The notes under the pieces are model-generated. The model saw only the letters and a list, made by a program, of their open reading frames with translations. It was not told where the DNA came from and made no database searches. 64,000 nt of DNA from Archivesica marissinica (taxonomy: Eukaryota > Mollusca > Bivalvia > Venerida > Vesicomyidae): assembly GCA_014843695.1 (NCBI GenBank), contig CM026397.1, forward strand, positions 47,058,891-47,122,890, written 5' to 3'. Of the stretch, positions 46,796 through 57,884 are shown piece by piece; position 1 is the first letter of the stretch, and each line of letters begins with the position of its first letter. A program made the translations under genes and the position numbers.

Positions 46796-49664
46796 CACTC
46801 CTGGTTCCCAAATATAAAATGTTGGTCATGCTCCTTTAACTAAAATTAAATGTTATTCTCGGGAAGTTAATCAATATAGGAAATGTTTATCCTGCGTGTC
46901 TTAGGAAATAAGAATGTAATAGAAACAATATAATTATATTATAGCTGTATATAGCTGCCTCATGACAAGCCTTACTTTTTCTCAGAGATCTATGCTACAC
47001 ACAAGCGTATTAGTTAGCATGTGTTGCCTACGTAACCCGGTACGTAACGGGTGTTAAGTCAAACGGCCCATAGTCCAAACGGCATTGATTTGGTCGAAAC
47101 AGCCTTGTTGTGATTAAAATGGCCATTGCCAGTATTTGACCTTTCTGCAAACGCTACTTAGGCACGCCCCCCATAGTTACAGGTGTTCGCTGTAACCACG
47201 CGAGACAAGCTATCTAACAAAATGGCGTCTAACGCAGACCTGCATCGAGTTAATCTAGATAAAATTCCGTCGAATTTCTCGGTTTTATTTCACCCAGATA
47301 AGAATATCTCGTTGAAAGCAAGAAGGCAAGGGTTTTAGGTGAATTCAGATGGTTTCGTATAATCCCTTGTTCATCTAATGGTAGTTTCGTATACTAGTGC
47401 ATTCGTATAATCACAGGTTCGTATTTTATATATATATATATATATATATAGTACTGCACTATACAGGCCCATTATAATAATGCTATTATTAGCTATTTAG
47501 GTAATTAGACACAATTATGAATGGGACTATGTAGCCGTGTGTTTGCCATACCAGGAGTGATTATCTATCTAGGTTTCAGGCCACTAATCAAGATTAATTA
47601 AAGTGAATGGGGGAGAATAAATAAATCATTCCACATTTTCGATGATTCCAACGGTGGCACTTATCGCAGCTAAGAGCATGCATACGGCTGGAAACGTGAC
47701 GAGAGCAAAAAACGCATGGAAAAATAGACGCCATGGTTGTAATGAAATTGATGTGAAGAGCATGATATTTATTCATGATTCAAGGGCTTGGATATATGGC
47801 ACGGCTCATCTCTAAAGCTGATCAAACACGGGCATACAAGCCAGCATCACAAATGTTTGAGCCGACCAATCAAGGTGTGAAAAATAATATATTCTCCAGT
47901 AATTGATTAATTTGTCAACAGCCCATCTCATAATAGACGTAGGTGTGAAGGTTATTTCTCTAAAGTACAGATATATTTAACGGTTGAGGACGTGTTAAGT
48001 GTTCATGGAAAATGCTTGCGCAGTCAACGGAAGAGTGAACAACCATATCGTGTCAACGTTGACATCAAAAGAAATGAAATATGCCACCGTCTTGAGAGAC
48101 TCGACCCTATGCCTCCTAGAAGACTCGAACATTAGGCCCAGAAACTGAACACCAGTACGTTCACTGAGCTAATATGGGAATCCCACAGCTCTGTACATGC
48201 ATGGGTACTATTACTACTATCTGATCCCTAGTCCACCATCCACGACAATATGTATGAACCACATGTATAATTTTAATCACCATTATACTCACATATCTCT
48301 TGTGAACGGTAGATCTATTAATGCAGAATATATTTTTTCGAAATATTTTATTATGCATAAATAAATTAATATCAACTTACTTTTGTGCAAATATATCTGT
48401 TTGCATTAATTTTGGATGTATTCAGCTGGTCGTCCATACAGCTTAATCCACCTTAGACATTTTTTCAAGATTTGTCTTAGGTTTTGGAAATGGCACGAAT
48501 TTAACGTCACCTATCAATCGATTTGGATATCTACTAGCACTGTCACACAGCCCGTAACTACATCTTTTCACCATTGTCAATGACAGACAGCATTAATTAA
48601 TTTGTAATTATTTTTCAAAACATAATTTCAGATCACGATCACTCGTTATCAGATTTGATTAAAATTTTACTACATAACTCGTTTGTCTAACAGAACGATA
48701 AAACAATGACTCGGTGTAGTAATCAATACTATAATTATGTGCACACATTTTATAATTGACCAATTAGCACAATCAGTGCTAAATTCCGATGTGCAATACT
48801 TTGATCTTGATAATAGCAGTAGGCCTCTATCGGGTATTATAAGTCGGCGGACTCTGTGATGTACCGTTAGTCGGTAAGTTGTTGATTACTCCCAATAAAC
48901 AGTGTGACACGCTTAAATTTGATTGCTGTATTTGTGAGAAAAGAATGACTATATGGGGTCAGTCGGTGTTTTTATAGATGCATTGTTTTTAAAGCAGCTG
49001 TCTGGTATTTTGTGGTTCATATACACACTTTTAGATTTGTCCAAGGATTTTGAAATGGGTTGAATTTAACGTCGATCACCAGGATATCGACTAATTTTGT
49101 ACTATAACTAACCCACACACCAAAGCTACACATTTTCAACATCATTAAAACAATTTTAAACCCGTATTTTCGATCAAATTCACACCTTTTCAAATTTGTC
49201 TACTCGTTACTAGTGTGTCTAATATGCATTGTTTGTCTAACAAGATGGCGGCGATAAACCGTTGCCGGGGGTGTGCGCGAATGGTGCGATGCGATTGGCT
49301 AACGCCAGCTGTCAATCAAAATCGGCAGAAAGGTCAAATTGATCGACATTCTATGGAGGCCGTTTGGGGTGTTTTGGACTCGGCGCAGTTTTGACCAAGG
49401 GTCGTCTTGACTAGGTAATGGCTGTTAATTTTAGTATACGGAACAGCTAAGATTATGTCTGAATCGATACGTAACGTTACATGCTGTTGAATATTGTTAT
49501 TTTTGGAGAGAACAAAACAGCCACGTAGCTAGGGTATAATTTGAAGGGGGTATGGGGGGCTACATGGAGGGACATACGGTTTAGTGAGGGAGCACACATT
49601 TTAAGGTGACAACTGTATACGTCCTGAATGTAAAACCATATGCATATTTATGGAACTTAAATAT
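46796..49664 (+). other. Intron DNA with diverged repeats of an unknown element
   Basis: No coding gene is seen. Two diverged direct copies of a 270-bp sequence lie at about 48415-48705 and 48990-49265, sharing GATTTGTC..AGG, GAATTTAACGTC, CTACA.CTTTTCA and GTTTGTCTAACA. Near the outer ends, TTTGACCTTTCTGC (47138) and its complement (49326) occur in inverted order with similar GTCCAAA-CGGCC flanks. A (TA)n run sits at 47427-47450. A YY1-like AAGATGGCGGC is at 49243-49253. Confidence 0.5.
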
Positions 49665-50225
49665 GCTTTATTAAACAACCTCCCACAAAACATCAGTTCC
49701 AAAGTCCGTATCTTTGCAGATAGTCTATCTAACTCTGACACCTGCAAATGAGTCGACCACCCTCCATTTGATCTTTAGAGGTTAGAAGAATGGGATGTGG
49801 AATTTAACCTCTCGAAATGTCAAGTTATCCAGTCACTAGAAGCAATCATCGTATTCCTAGTCAATATAATGTCAATGGAGTCCTACTTGAATCATATACG
49901 TCAGCTACATACGTTGGCGTGGATATCTCAAATAGCCTGTCGCGGGGCGCTCACACCAATAACCTGTCGCGGGGCGCTCACACCAATAGGTCAACAAACA
50001 CAGTTAACCAAGCATTACGGTTTCTACGAAGAAACGACAAGGTCAAATCCGAACACCTTAAGTACATGGCTCACCACACTCTATTGAGACCCCATCAGGA
50101 ATACGGCTCTGAGACTTGGTCACCCATACCCAAACACTAATAGATCAAGTTGAAGGTGTCCAGCGAAGAGCAGCCCGTAGGATAAAGACTGACTTCTATC
50201 ATACCTCTAGTGTTACAGACATGCT
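49665..50225 (+). pseudogene. Non-LTR retrotransposon reverse transcriptase fragment
   Basis: Degenerate RT palm-to-thumb region. It reads NNLPQNISSKVRIFADS (catalytic FADD altered to FADS), then, after a frameshift and a TAG, RLEEWDVEFNLSKCQVIQ. A further frameshift leads to NVNGVLLES..ATYVGVDIS, ALRFLRRNDKVKSEHLKYMA, LLRPHQEYGSETWSP and VEGVQRRAARRI. These match the order of CR1/Jockey-type RTs (LSKC..., YLGV.IS, FLRRNL, RP.LEY...WSP, VQRRAAR). A 27-bp in-frame duplication (LSRGAHTN twice) lies at about 49937-49990. The fragment stops at SSVTDML, exactly where the 27-bp array starts. Confidence 0.9.
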
Positions 50226-51350
50226 CCATCCCGCGAGGGTAACAACATGTCTACATCCCCGCGATGGTAGCAACATGTCTACATCCCGCGAGGGTAACAA
50301 CATGTCTACATCCCGCGAGGGTAACAACATATCTACATCCCCGCGAGGGTAACAACATGTCTACATCCCGCGAGGGTAACAACATGTCTACATCCCCGCG
50401 AGGGTAAAATATGTCTACATCCCGCGAGGGTAACAACATGTCTACATCCCGCGAGGGTAACAACATGTCTACATCCCCGCGAGGGTAGCAACATGTCTAC
50501 ATCCCCGCGAGGGTAACATGTCTACATCCCCGCGAGGGTAACAACATGTCTACATCCCGCGAGGGTAGCAACATGTCTATATCCCCGCGAGGGTAACAAC
50601 GTGTCTACATCCCGCGAGGGTAACAACATGTCTACATCCCGCGCGGGTAGCAACATGTCTACATCCACGCGAGGGTAACAACATGTCTACATCCCGCGAG
50701 GGTAGCAACATGTCTACATCTCGCAAGGGTAGCAACATGTCTACATCCCGCGAGGGTAACAACATGTCTACATCCCGCGAGGGTAACAACATATCTACAT
50801 CCCGCGAGGGTAACAACATATCTACATCCCGCGAGGGTAACAACATGTCTACATCCCGCAAGGGTAGCAACATGTCTACATCCCGCGAGGGTAACAACAT
50901 ATCTACATCCCGCGAGGGTAACAACATGTCTACATCCCGCGAGGGTAACAACATGTCTACATCCCGCGAGGGTAACAACATATCTACATCCCGCGATGGT
51001 AACAACATATCTACATCTCGCGAGGGTAACAACATGTCTACATCCCGCGAGGGTAACAACATATCTACATCCCGCGAGGGTAACAACATATCTACATCCC
51101 GCGAGGGTAACAACATGTCTACATCCCGCGAGAGCAACAACATGTCTACATCCCGCGAGGGTAACAACATGTCTACATCCCCGCGAGGGTAACAACATGT
51201 CTACATCCCCGCGAGGGTAACAACATGGCTACATCCCGCGAGGGTAACAACATGGCTACATCCCGCGAGGGTAGCAACATGTCTATATCCCCGCGAGGGT
51301 AACAACATGTCTACATCCCCGCGAGGGTAACAACATGTCTACATCCCCGC
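50225..51350. repeat. 27-bp minisatellite adjoining a LINE fragment
   Basis: About 41 copies of CATCCCGCGAGGGTAACAAC plus ATGTCTA; some units have one extra C (28 bp). The last LINE bases, ACATGCTCCATCCCGCGAGG, already resemble a unit (ACATGTCTACATCCCGCGAGG). Open frames of 9-residue period on both strands are artefacts. Confidence 0.95.
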
Positions 51351-51425
51351 GAATATCTTGGTTTGCAGCTAATAAATTCCGTTGTAGGCTTTAATGTATA
51401 CTAGTTAACACTTATGCAGATTATG

Positions 51426-51450
51426 TAATGGTGCTGTCACACTATAACGT
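51426..51450 (+). repeat. Harbinger left terminal inverted repeat
   Basis: Perfect 25-base complement of 54147-54171. Confidence 0.92.
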
Positions 51451-51826
51451 TTTAGAGAAACTTATACATAGCGTATGAAAACTCATAAAATAATGTCAAC
51501 ACGTCAGCGACTCAGCATACGCCCAAAAAAGCATTGAAAATTCTACCGTATGAATACATTGGGCGTATGCATAACGTATTGAACATGTTTGTATCGTATG
51601 TGTAACCTATTAGTAACCTATCACTAACTTGTATATAACTTATCACAGCGTATCACAGAGCATAGCCAGGGTAAGTCCAGCGTTCTCGACTTATGCCCAA
51701 CGTATGAGTAGCTTATGAGAAACCTATGCGCAGCGCGCTCGGCGTGTTGCCAACGATCACGTGACGTTCTGCATAAATACGTTGCCGATCTGTACAGTAC
51801 CGCATTCGTACAGTAGTCATCGAACT

Positions 51827-52111
51827 ATGAACATGGCACCCAAGAAAACAAAGAAGTCAACAACCAAGAAGTCTGCTAGTGGCCGAGGTAGAGACAAGAT
51901 AACCTCTGCACCATCATCCACAGGACCATCGTCGAAAGGCGCCGATTCACCCGCTCATGATCTCGCTGCTGAGCCCAAAGACGGTCGCTCTCAGTCACCA
52001 CACTCTCCATCTCCTCCTTCCGGTGATGGTTCCCGTGCCTCTTCTGCTGACTCAGTTCCCGCATCAGTTTGCCAGGATGCCGAAGGAATTGTCTACTACC
52101 CTCGCTCATGA
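51827..52111 (+). CDS. Harbinger-associated Lys/Ser/Pro-rich ORF, probably truncated
   Basis: Starts at ATG 51827 or 51833 (MAPKKTKKSTTKKSASGRGR), about 50 bp after a TATA-like GCATAAATAC at 51771-51780. The product, about 93 residues, is a basic N-terminus then a Ser/Pro-rich disordered stretch (SPHSPSPPSGDGSRASS). In intact Harbinger elements the second protein is a Myb/SANT-like DNA-binding protein needed for transposition. No SANT domain is visible here, and from about 52064 the bases are antisense to the transposase C-terminus. That suggests an internal deletion joined the two genes tail to tail. Resemblance to histone tails is compositional only. Confidence 0.5.
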   Translation: MNMAPKKTKKSTTKKSASGRGRDKITSAPSSTGPSSKGADSPAHDLAAEPKDGRSQSPHSPSPPSGDGSRASSADSVPASVCQDAEGIVYYPRS

Positions 52112-53045
52112 AAGCCTGTAGTTGAAGACTCGTTCATCATTCGTCAGACCCCTGTGGCTGTACGGCTTCATCATGGTCGGTCGTAGGGCGAAGGCATCGT
52201 CGCCGATGACGTAGTAGGGCACATCCTGGTAGTCGTTGGGAATAGGTTCGGGGTCAGGGAAACCTAGGGTACCATCTTCAGCGCATTCCCTCAGCTCAGA
52301 GTCATTGTAAATCTGAGCGTCGGATGCTGATCCTGTACCACCGACATCTGCCCAGATGAATTTGTAGTCGGCATCTACAAGCGCCATCAGAACAACGGAA
52401 TAAAATCCTTTATAGTTGTAGTACATGGACACAGTCTTTGGAGGACACCGATAGGCAACGTGTTTTCCATCAAGTGCCCCGCATGTATGGGGGAAGTTCC
52501 ACTTTTCATAGAACCTGTCCGCAATGGCACGCCATTCATCAGGAGTGGTATGGCAAATTATCACCTCGTCCATGTATTCATCGATGATGGCCTGACATAC
52601 CTCTCGGACGAGGAGTGACTGGGTGTTGTGAGGGACCCCCCCAACCGAACTTCATCGCGGCATACTTGCTCCCAGATGCAAGTTGACGCAAAGTCAGGGC
52701 AAGCTTCATGCCAGGCTCCAGGGGCTCCCTGTACCAGGATTGTTGCTTGGTGATCCTGGGGCCCACTCTGGCTAGTAGCTCGTCGAACATCTCGGGGGAC
52801 ATCCGCATGCAGTTCTTGAAAGATGCTTGGTCCTCGTTACAGAGTTCCACCAGAACCTGGTCGTACAGGCCAAACTGCCGTCGCCTCCCGATCCATGGTC
52901 TGACCCAGACCCTCCCCCGTCGTTGACCCCTTCTCTTCCGCATCCTGTTGGCACGGATCTGGTGAAGTGCCAATTCGATGATGTCATACTGATGTTGGAG
53001 AACGACTCGTTGGTATTCTTGTCGAAGCCTCTCAGGATCGTCCAT
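52064..53045 (-). pseudogene. PIF/Harbinger DDE transposase, frameshifted with nonsense codons
   Basis: Minus-strand ORF from ATG at 53045 (MDDPERLRQEYQRVVLQHQY). The N-terminal half has FKNCMRMSPEMFDELLARVG and LALTLRQLASGSKYAAMKFG, typical of Harbinger nuclease N-termini. A frameshift in a run of seven G (plus-strand C at 52636-52642) breaks it. The second half (52106-52573) has the DDE_Tnp_4 core: CGALDGKHVAYRCPP (first Asp), YYNYKGFYSVVLMALVDADY, GSASDAQIYNDSELRE (second Asp), and YVIGDDAFALRPTMMKPYSH plus RGLTNDERVFNYRLS. It then meets TGA at 52106, where family members have Arg. ARVVDNSFGILAN continues in frame to another TGA at 52064. Both stops fit CGA to TGA changes. The last catalytic Glu position reads Asp. 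Confidence 0.88.
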
Positions 53046-54146
53046 CTTCTCTGATGATCGGTTGAGAAGTGATGGTGATCCAAATATATTTTCTTTATAA
53101 TCGCCTCCTCCGAGGCATTTGGGCGACTGGTTTCTCTAAGAAGTTTACGTAGTCATCTAAGTTGTTTATGTAGAGAACTGGAAAGGCATCTTCGTTCTTC
53201 TCAGAGTGACAAGTCCTGTATCATCTTTTGAAGGGGTCCCTTGTAGGGCCACATCCTCCACGATTTGTCAGCTCACAGCAGCAATAATGGTTCCGGTTTC
53301 TTCACTGGGGGTCCTCACGCCATCAAGAAGTCTGCGTCCCACCGTCTTCCTTGAAGGAGATCGCTCCCCTTGAAGGAGCCGGCTAAAAGAAAACCAGCTA
53401 TCCTCCGCCGCCAGCACTAAGTGTTGCTGTCTCGCCAAGTAGGGAAGTTAGTCGTATGGTACTCTATATGTAAATGTATAGAGTCACGCGATTATATGTA
53501 AATGTATAGTCACGCGATTCCGATGGCGCGGCTTCCGTCAGCGAAGTCCTTGAACCATATTCCTGTTGTGAGCTGTGCCTATGTCACGACGTGCGCGTTA
53601 TGGAGGAGAGACCTGGATTAGTGATGGTGAGCTACACACATGCCCCTTATATACAGGGACCGCACAACGCCAACAATACGCTAGTTGTACAGTAGAAACA
53701 CGTTCGATAAGTTACTCCATTGTCAGACATACGTCTAATACGTCGGAATACGTCAATATACGTTGCATATACGTCATATATAGGTTATATGTTGGTTAGA
53801 AGTAGGTTACTCATAGGTTAGCAATACGTTAGCTGTATTCATGCCAACGTATCTCGACGTATCTCGACATATGAGTAACCTACATCTAACGTACTTAGCG
53901 CATGTCTAGCGTATGTCTAGCGTATGCCTAACTTATGCCTAACCTATGAAGAGGACGTCAGCATACACCCACAATTTTTGAGCATGCACAAAGAATTAGT
54001 TCGGCCTCAGCGTACAACAACGTATGTCAGCTTATACCAGCGTGCTTTTAACGTATACAACTTATACCAAACCTACCCCTAACTTATGTCAACGTACACC
54101 AGCGTGTTGGTGAAAATTCACATACGTCGGCATACGTTACTGCTAT

Positions 54147-54171
54147 ACGTTATAGTGTGACAGCACCATTA
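54147..54171 (-). repeat. Harbinger right terminal inverted repeat
   Basis: Perfect 25-base complement of 51426-51450. Confidence 0.92.
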
Positions 54172-54604
54172 AAGTAGACATAGTATAGCTCTCCGTTTAA
54201 TTCAACGAATAGACAGACTAGTTACACCAGTTGTTAGGCATAACATTGGGCGCCAAAGGCCGGTACACGTGCGCGTTTTGCTCGTTAATAACACGTTTAG
54301 AATTCGTGACACACAGCTACTGTCAAACAACCAGGTCTGAACGATCAAAGATCAGACAGGTTCATTTTATACATAATAATAGGGTGGTTAATATTTTAGT
54401 GTATTGGAAATTTGGTTTATATTATAAAAATTACAACAGTCATGTATATACATCATACTTGGGTGTGACAGTTAGATCGTTTAATTTAAGAACTAGTGGT
54501 ATTGTGGAGTGTGGGTTCTACTTTGGAAAAAAAACATTATTAAAATATTTAATTATATTTATTTTATGCACGAAATAGTCGTGAAACATCTTAAAATACA
54601 CACG
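54172..54604 (+). other. Unique spacer between the two DNA transposons
   Basis: AT-rich. It probably includes the upstream part of the following transposase element, but I cannot see its inverted repeat. The plus ORF at 54231-54578 has no recognisable domain. Confidence 0.4.
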
Positions 54605-54610
54605 CTATGT

Positions 54611-54621
54611 GGCTATATAAG
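54611..54621 (+). promoter_or_regulatory. TATA-box-like site of the DDE transposase gene
   Basis: GGCTATATAAG lies about 40 bp before the ATG at 54658, a spacing compatible with a very short 5' UTR. Confidence 0.5.
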
Positions 54622-54657
54622 TGCATTTTTACACATACCAGTCATATTCAGTACACA

Positions 54658-55981
54658 ATGAGCAAGAAAACACGACATAGTTATAGCTGTGATGCTAGAG
54701 AAATTGTTAAAAATGTACATGCATTTTGTACGAAGGAGAAGGAGTCTGGATTGCAGGTGGCGCTAAAAAATCAAACAGTGGAAAGAGTGACGTCTCTTAC
54801 TGGTGTCAGCAAGAGTATTGTGAGAAGGATATGTGGAGAGACCAGCACCACTGACAAGTCTTCAGGGAAAGCGGTTGCAGAACGCGTTGAACGGATCATA
54901 CTGGATGACTTTGACAAGGGTAACACTATGTGCACGCACAGAAAGATTCTACCTACACTAAACAACATCAGGAAGACCTTACAGGAGGATATTACATACA
55001 AAGGATCAAAGGTATCACTCAGGAAGACTGTCTTGAAGTTAGGATTCTCGTACAGCCGCTGCAAATCTAACAGGAAGGTCCTCCTGGAGAGAACGGATGC
55101 ATGAAACCACCGCATATCATACGTGCGACAGATAAAGAAACACCGAGAAGCCGGTCGTTACATTTTCTACACTGACAAGACATACGTTCACAATAATCAC
55201 GTCGTACCAAAGTGTTGGCAAGATGAGAAGATTGGTCTGAAGATACCCTTTTCGAAAGGTAAGTTGACGAATAAAGTTGAATTAAAAGAAAACAATGATC
55301 GTGTATATAGATATGTGTTTTCTGTAGTTTATTAACGCTATTTATACTTTCAGGTGAACGCATGATCGTACTTCATGCCGGTGGGTCAGACGGGTTCATT
55401 CCAGGTGCTGAATTGGTCTTCAAGGCAAAATCTGCTTCCGGCGACTACCACTCTGAAATGAACTTCCACAACTTGTCTAAGTGGTTGAACGAGAAACTCA
55501 TCCCAAACCTACCACCTAATGCTGTGGTCGTGCTAGATAACGCTGCGTATCACAACGTGCAGGTGGATCGGTGTCCAACTACCGCCACCAAGAAGGACGA
55601 CCTCAAGAGCTGGCTGACCAGGCACGGAATTGCGTATGGACCGAACATGCTACGACCAGAGCTGTGTGCGCTGTGTAAGCTACACAAGACACAACATGTA
55701 TATGTAATCGACAACCTGCTACAGCAACATGGTCACCAGGCGATCAGGTTGCCGCCATGGGAAAGGTGAAGGAACTGATACAAGAAGGTATATCCGCAAT
55801 AACAGCGTCAGAGTGGGCCAAATGCATCCAACACGTGCAGTACATAGAGCAGAAGTATTGGGCAGCAGACATTGCTGTGGACCAGACCATATATTCATTT
55901 ACTATTGACCTCACTTCTGACAGCGATGGGGACAGCAGCTCGGATACAGAGACAGCCAGCGAAGGCGAAGATACTGATTGA
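54658..55981 (+). pseudogene. Tc1/mariner-IS630 superfamily DDE transposase, inactive
   Basis: Starts MSKKTRHSYSCDAREIVKNV; a helix-turn-helix (VERVTSLTGVSKSIVRRIC) follows at about residues 40-58. The frame runs to TGA at 55102-55104, then continues in the same frame as NHRISYVRQIKKHREAGR and FYTDKTYVH (first catalytic Asp, in a DET-like context). An intron is predicted at 55259-55353 (GTAAGT to TTTCAG), joining FSKG to ERMIVLHAGGSDGF. NAVVVLDNAAYHN carries the second Asp. At 55757 RLPP is followed directly, after a frame change, by KVKELIQEGISAITASEWAK. The block that normally follows LPP (the NPIE-like motif with the third acidic residue) is deleted. The C-terminus is Asp/Ser/Glu-rich (DLTSDSDGDSSSDTE). 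AATAAA at 56016. Confidence 0.85.
55259..55353 (+). other. Predicted 95-bp intron in the DDE transposase
   Basis: Consensus GTAAGT donor and TTATACTTTCAG acceptor. Removing it joins AAA-G and GT-GAA in frame and restores the usual motif order between the first and second catalytic Asp. Confidence 0.75.
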
Positions 55982-56015
55982 AACTGTGAAATGAACTGTA
56001 ACTGTAATTGCTTGA

Positions 56016-56021
56016 AATAAA
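56016..56021 (+). terminator. Polyadenylation signal of the DDE transposase
   Basis: AATAAA about 35 bp after the TGA at 55979, followed by a short A-rich region. Confidence 0.5.
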
Positions 56022-56409
56022 GTTGAAAATTAAATTATGAGGAAAAAAATCAAAAAATACATACAATTCATTTTTGTTTCTAGTAACGGTGCGCAGATAA
56101 CATTACATTAGTGTTCAATAATAATTCAAGTAGGCTTAGATTGATGGTTCTTAACCCCAATATTGTTTGTTACACACAGGTAGGAAGTTATCCTACATGC
56201 AGCATCTTTCATCATAGCTTGGGTTAGGCTCGTGGATTTGGGCGGTTTCTCTTTGGCGGTTTTTGGTTTGCCCAGATACGGTTATCTGAAACAATATTCA
56301 TTTGCCTTGGACTAATCACTAGCAGTAGTTTGTTTAGTATACTCTGTACCTCTAATTTGTATATATATATATATATATATATATGTTCTTCTGACATTTT
56401 TATTAAAAA
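56022..56409 (+). other. Intron spacer with (TA)n run
   Basis: No gene seen. (AT)n at about 56360-56384. TTTGGGCGGTTTCTCTTTGG plus CGG near 56237-56260 is faintly complementary to GGGCGCCAAAGGCCGG near 54248 and could be a remnant transposon end. This is weak. Confidence 0.4.
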
Positions 56410-57777
56410 AAGTCCTTTACCAACCAGTCAGGTTTTATTGTTTCATTCTCCCATCAGAGTTCCACTGAGCCTATCACATCCTAGTACAAGCAGGACATAA
56501 ACCAACCATTCCGGTTTTATTGTTTCATTCTCCCATCAGAGTTCCACTGAGCCTATCACATCCTAGTACAAGCAGGACATAAACCAACCATTCCGGTTTT
56601 ATTGTTTCATTCTCCCATCAGAGTTCCACTGAGCCTATCACATCCTAGTACGAGCAGGACATAAACCAACCATTCCGGTTTTATTGTTTCATTCTCCCAT
56701 CAGAGTTCCACTGAGCCTATCACATCCTATGCTAGAGTACGAGCAGGACATAAACCAACCATTCCGGTTTTATTGTTTCATTCTCCCATCAGAGTTCCAC
56801 TGAGCCTATCACATCCTATGCTAGAGTACGAGCAGGACATAAACCAACCATTCCGGTTTTATTGTTTCATTCTCCCATCAGAGTTCCACTGAGCCTATCA
56901 CATCCTAGTACGAGCAGGACATAAACCAACCATTCCGGTTTTATTGTTTCATTCTCCCATCAGAGTTCCAATGAGCCTATCACATCCTAGTACGAGCAGG
57001 ACATAAACCAACCATTCCGGTTTTATTGTTTCATTCTCCCATCAGAGTTCCACTGAGCCTATCACATCCTATGCTAGAGTACGAGCAGGACATAAACCAA
57101 CCATTCCGGTTTTATTGTTTCATTCTCCCATCAGAGTTCCAATGAGCCTATCACATCCTAGTACGAGCAGGACATAAACCAACCATTCCGGTTTTATTGT
57201 TTCATTCTCCCATCAGAGTTCCAATGAGCCTATCACATCCTAGTACGAGCAGGACATAAACCAACCATTCCGGTTTTATTGTTTCATTCTCCCATCAGAG
57301 TTCCACTGAGCCTATCACATCCTATGCTAGAGTACGAGCAGGACATAAACCAACCATTCCGGTTTTATTGTTTCATTCTCCCATCAGAGTTCCAATGAGC
57401 CTATCACATCCTATGCTAGAGTACGAGCAGGACATAAACCAACCATTCCGGTTTTATTGTTTCATTCTCCCATCAGAGTTCCAATGAGCCTATCACATCC
57501 TAGTACGAGCAGGACATAAACCAACCATTCCGGTTTTATTGTTTCATTCTCCCATCAGAGTTCCAATGAGCCTATCACATCCTATGCTAGAGTACGAGCA
57601 GGACATAAACCAACCATTCCGGTTTTATTGTTTCATTCTCCCATCAGAGTTCCACTGAGCCTATCACATCCTAGTACGAGCAGGACATAAACCAACCATT
57701 CCGGTTTTATTGTTTCATTCTCCCATCAGAGTTCCACTGAGTCTATCACATCCTATGCTAGAGTACGAGCAGGACAT
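56410..57777. repeat. 82/89-bp minisatellite upstream of a TRPC exon
   Basis: About 16 copies of a unit that starts CCGGTTTTATTGTTTCATTC and contains TCCCATCAGAGTTCCA(C/A)TGA. Two length classes alternate: 82 bp, and 89 bp with an added TGCTAGA before GTACGAGC. Units are nearly identical, so the array is young or homogenised. It stops about 30 bp before the exon at 57807. Confidence 0.95.
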
Positions 57778-57806
57778 AAATATAGATTATGATATATATT
57801 CTGCAG

Positions 57807-57884
57807 AATCCGACTTTCAATGGAGATATTGGGATACTCGGACGACTTATGAGCAAGCATGTGATGCCGGAAGTCAAGTACTCG
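57807..57884 (+). CDS. TRPC: TRPC exon: C-terminal linker (26 codons)
   Basis: The acceptor is TTCTGCAG (AG 57805-57806) and the donor is GTATGT at 57885. The 78-bp segment is open in phase 0 and translates to NPTFNGDIGILGRLM followed by SKHVMPEVKYS. Joined to the next exon it gives [13 protein letters not shown], which fits the aromatic-plus-IMRRL..RY consensus of TRPC C-termini. The reading frame differs from the longer open frame seen across the same bases, which is not the coding one. The exon starts only about 30 bp after the end of the 82/89-bp tandem array. Confidence 0.75.

Larger units (their letters stand above)
51426..54171. mobile_element. PIF/Harbinger-like DNA transposon, degraded
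   Basis: A 2.75-kb element bounded by perfect 25-bp terminal inverted repeats: TAATGGTGCTGTCACACTAT plus AACGT at 51426-51450 and its complement at 54147-54171. It contains two convergent ORFs: a minus-strand DDE transposase remnant (52064-53045) and a plus-strand Lys/Ser-rich ORF (51827-52111). Two-gene, convergent structure is usual for Harbinger. Subterminal regions are dense in ACGTAT/CATACG words. The 3-bp TWA target duplication expected for this family cannot be read unambiguously, since TAA and TTA lie inside the inverted repeat. Confidence 0.88.

Noticed and set aside
51833..52111. Histone H1/H2B-like protein
   Set aside because: The Lys-rich N-terminus is only compositional; there is no histone fold, and the ORF lies between Harbinger inverted repeats.
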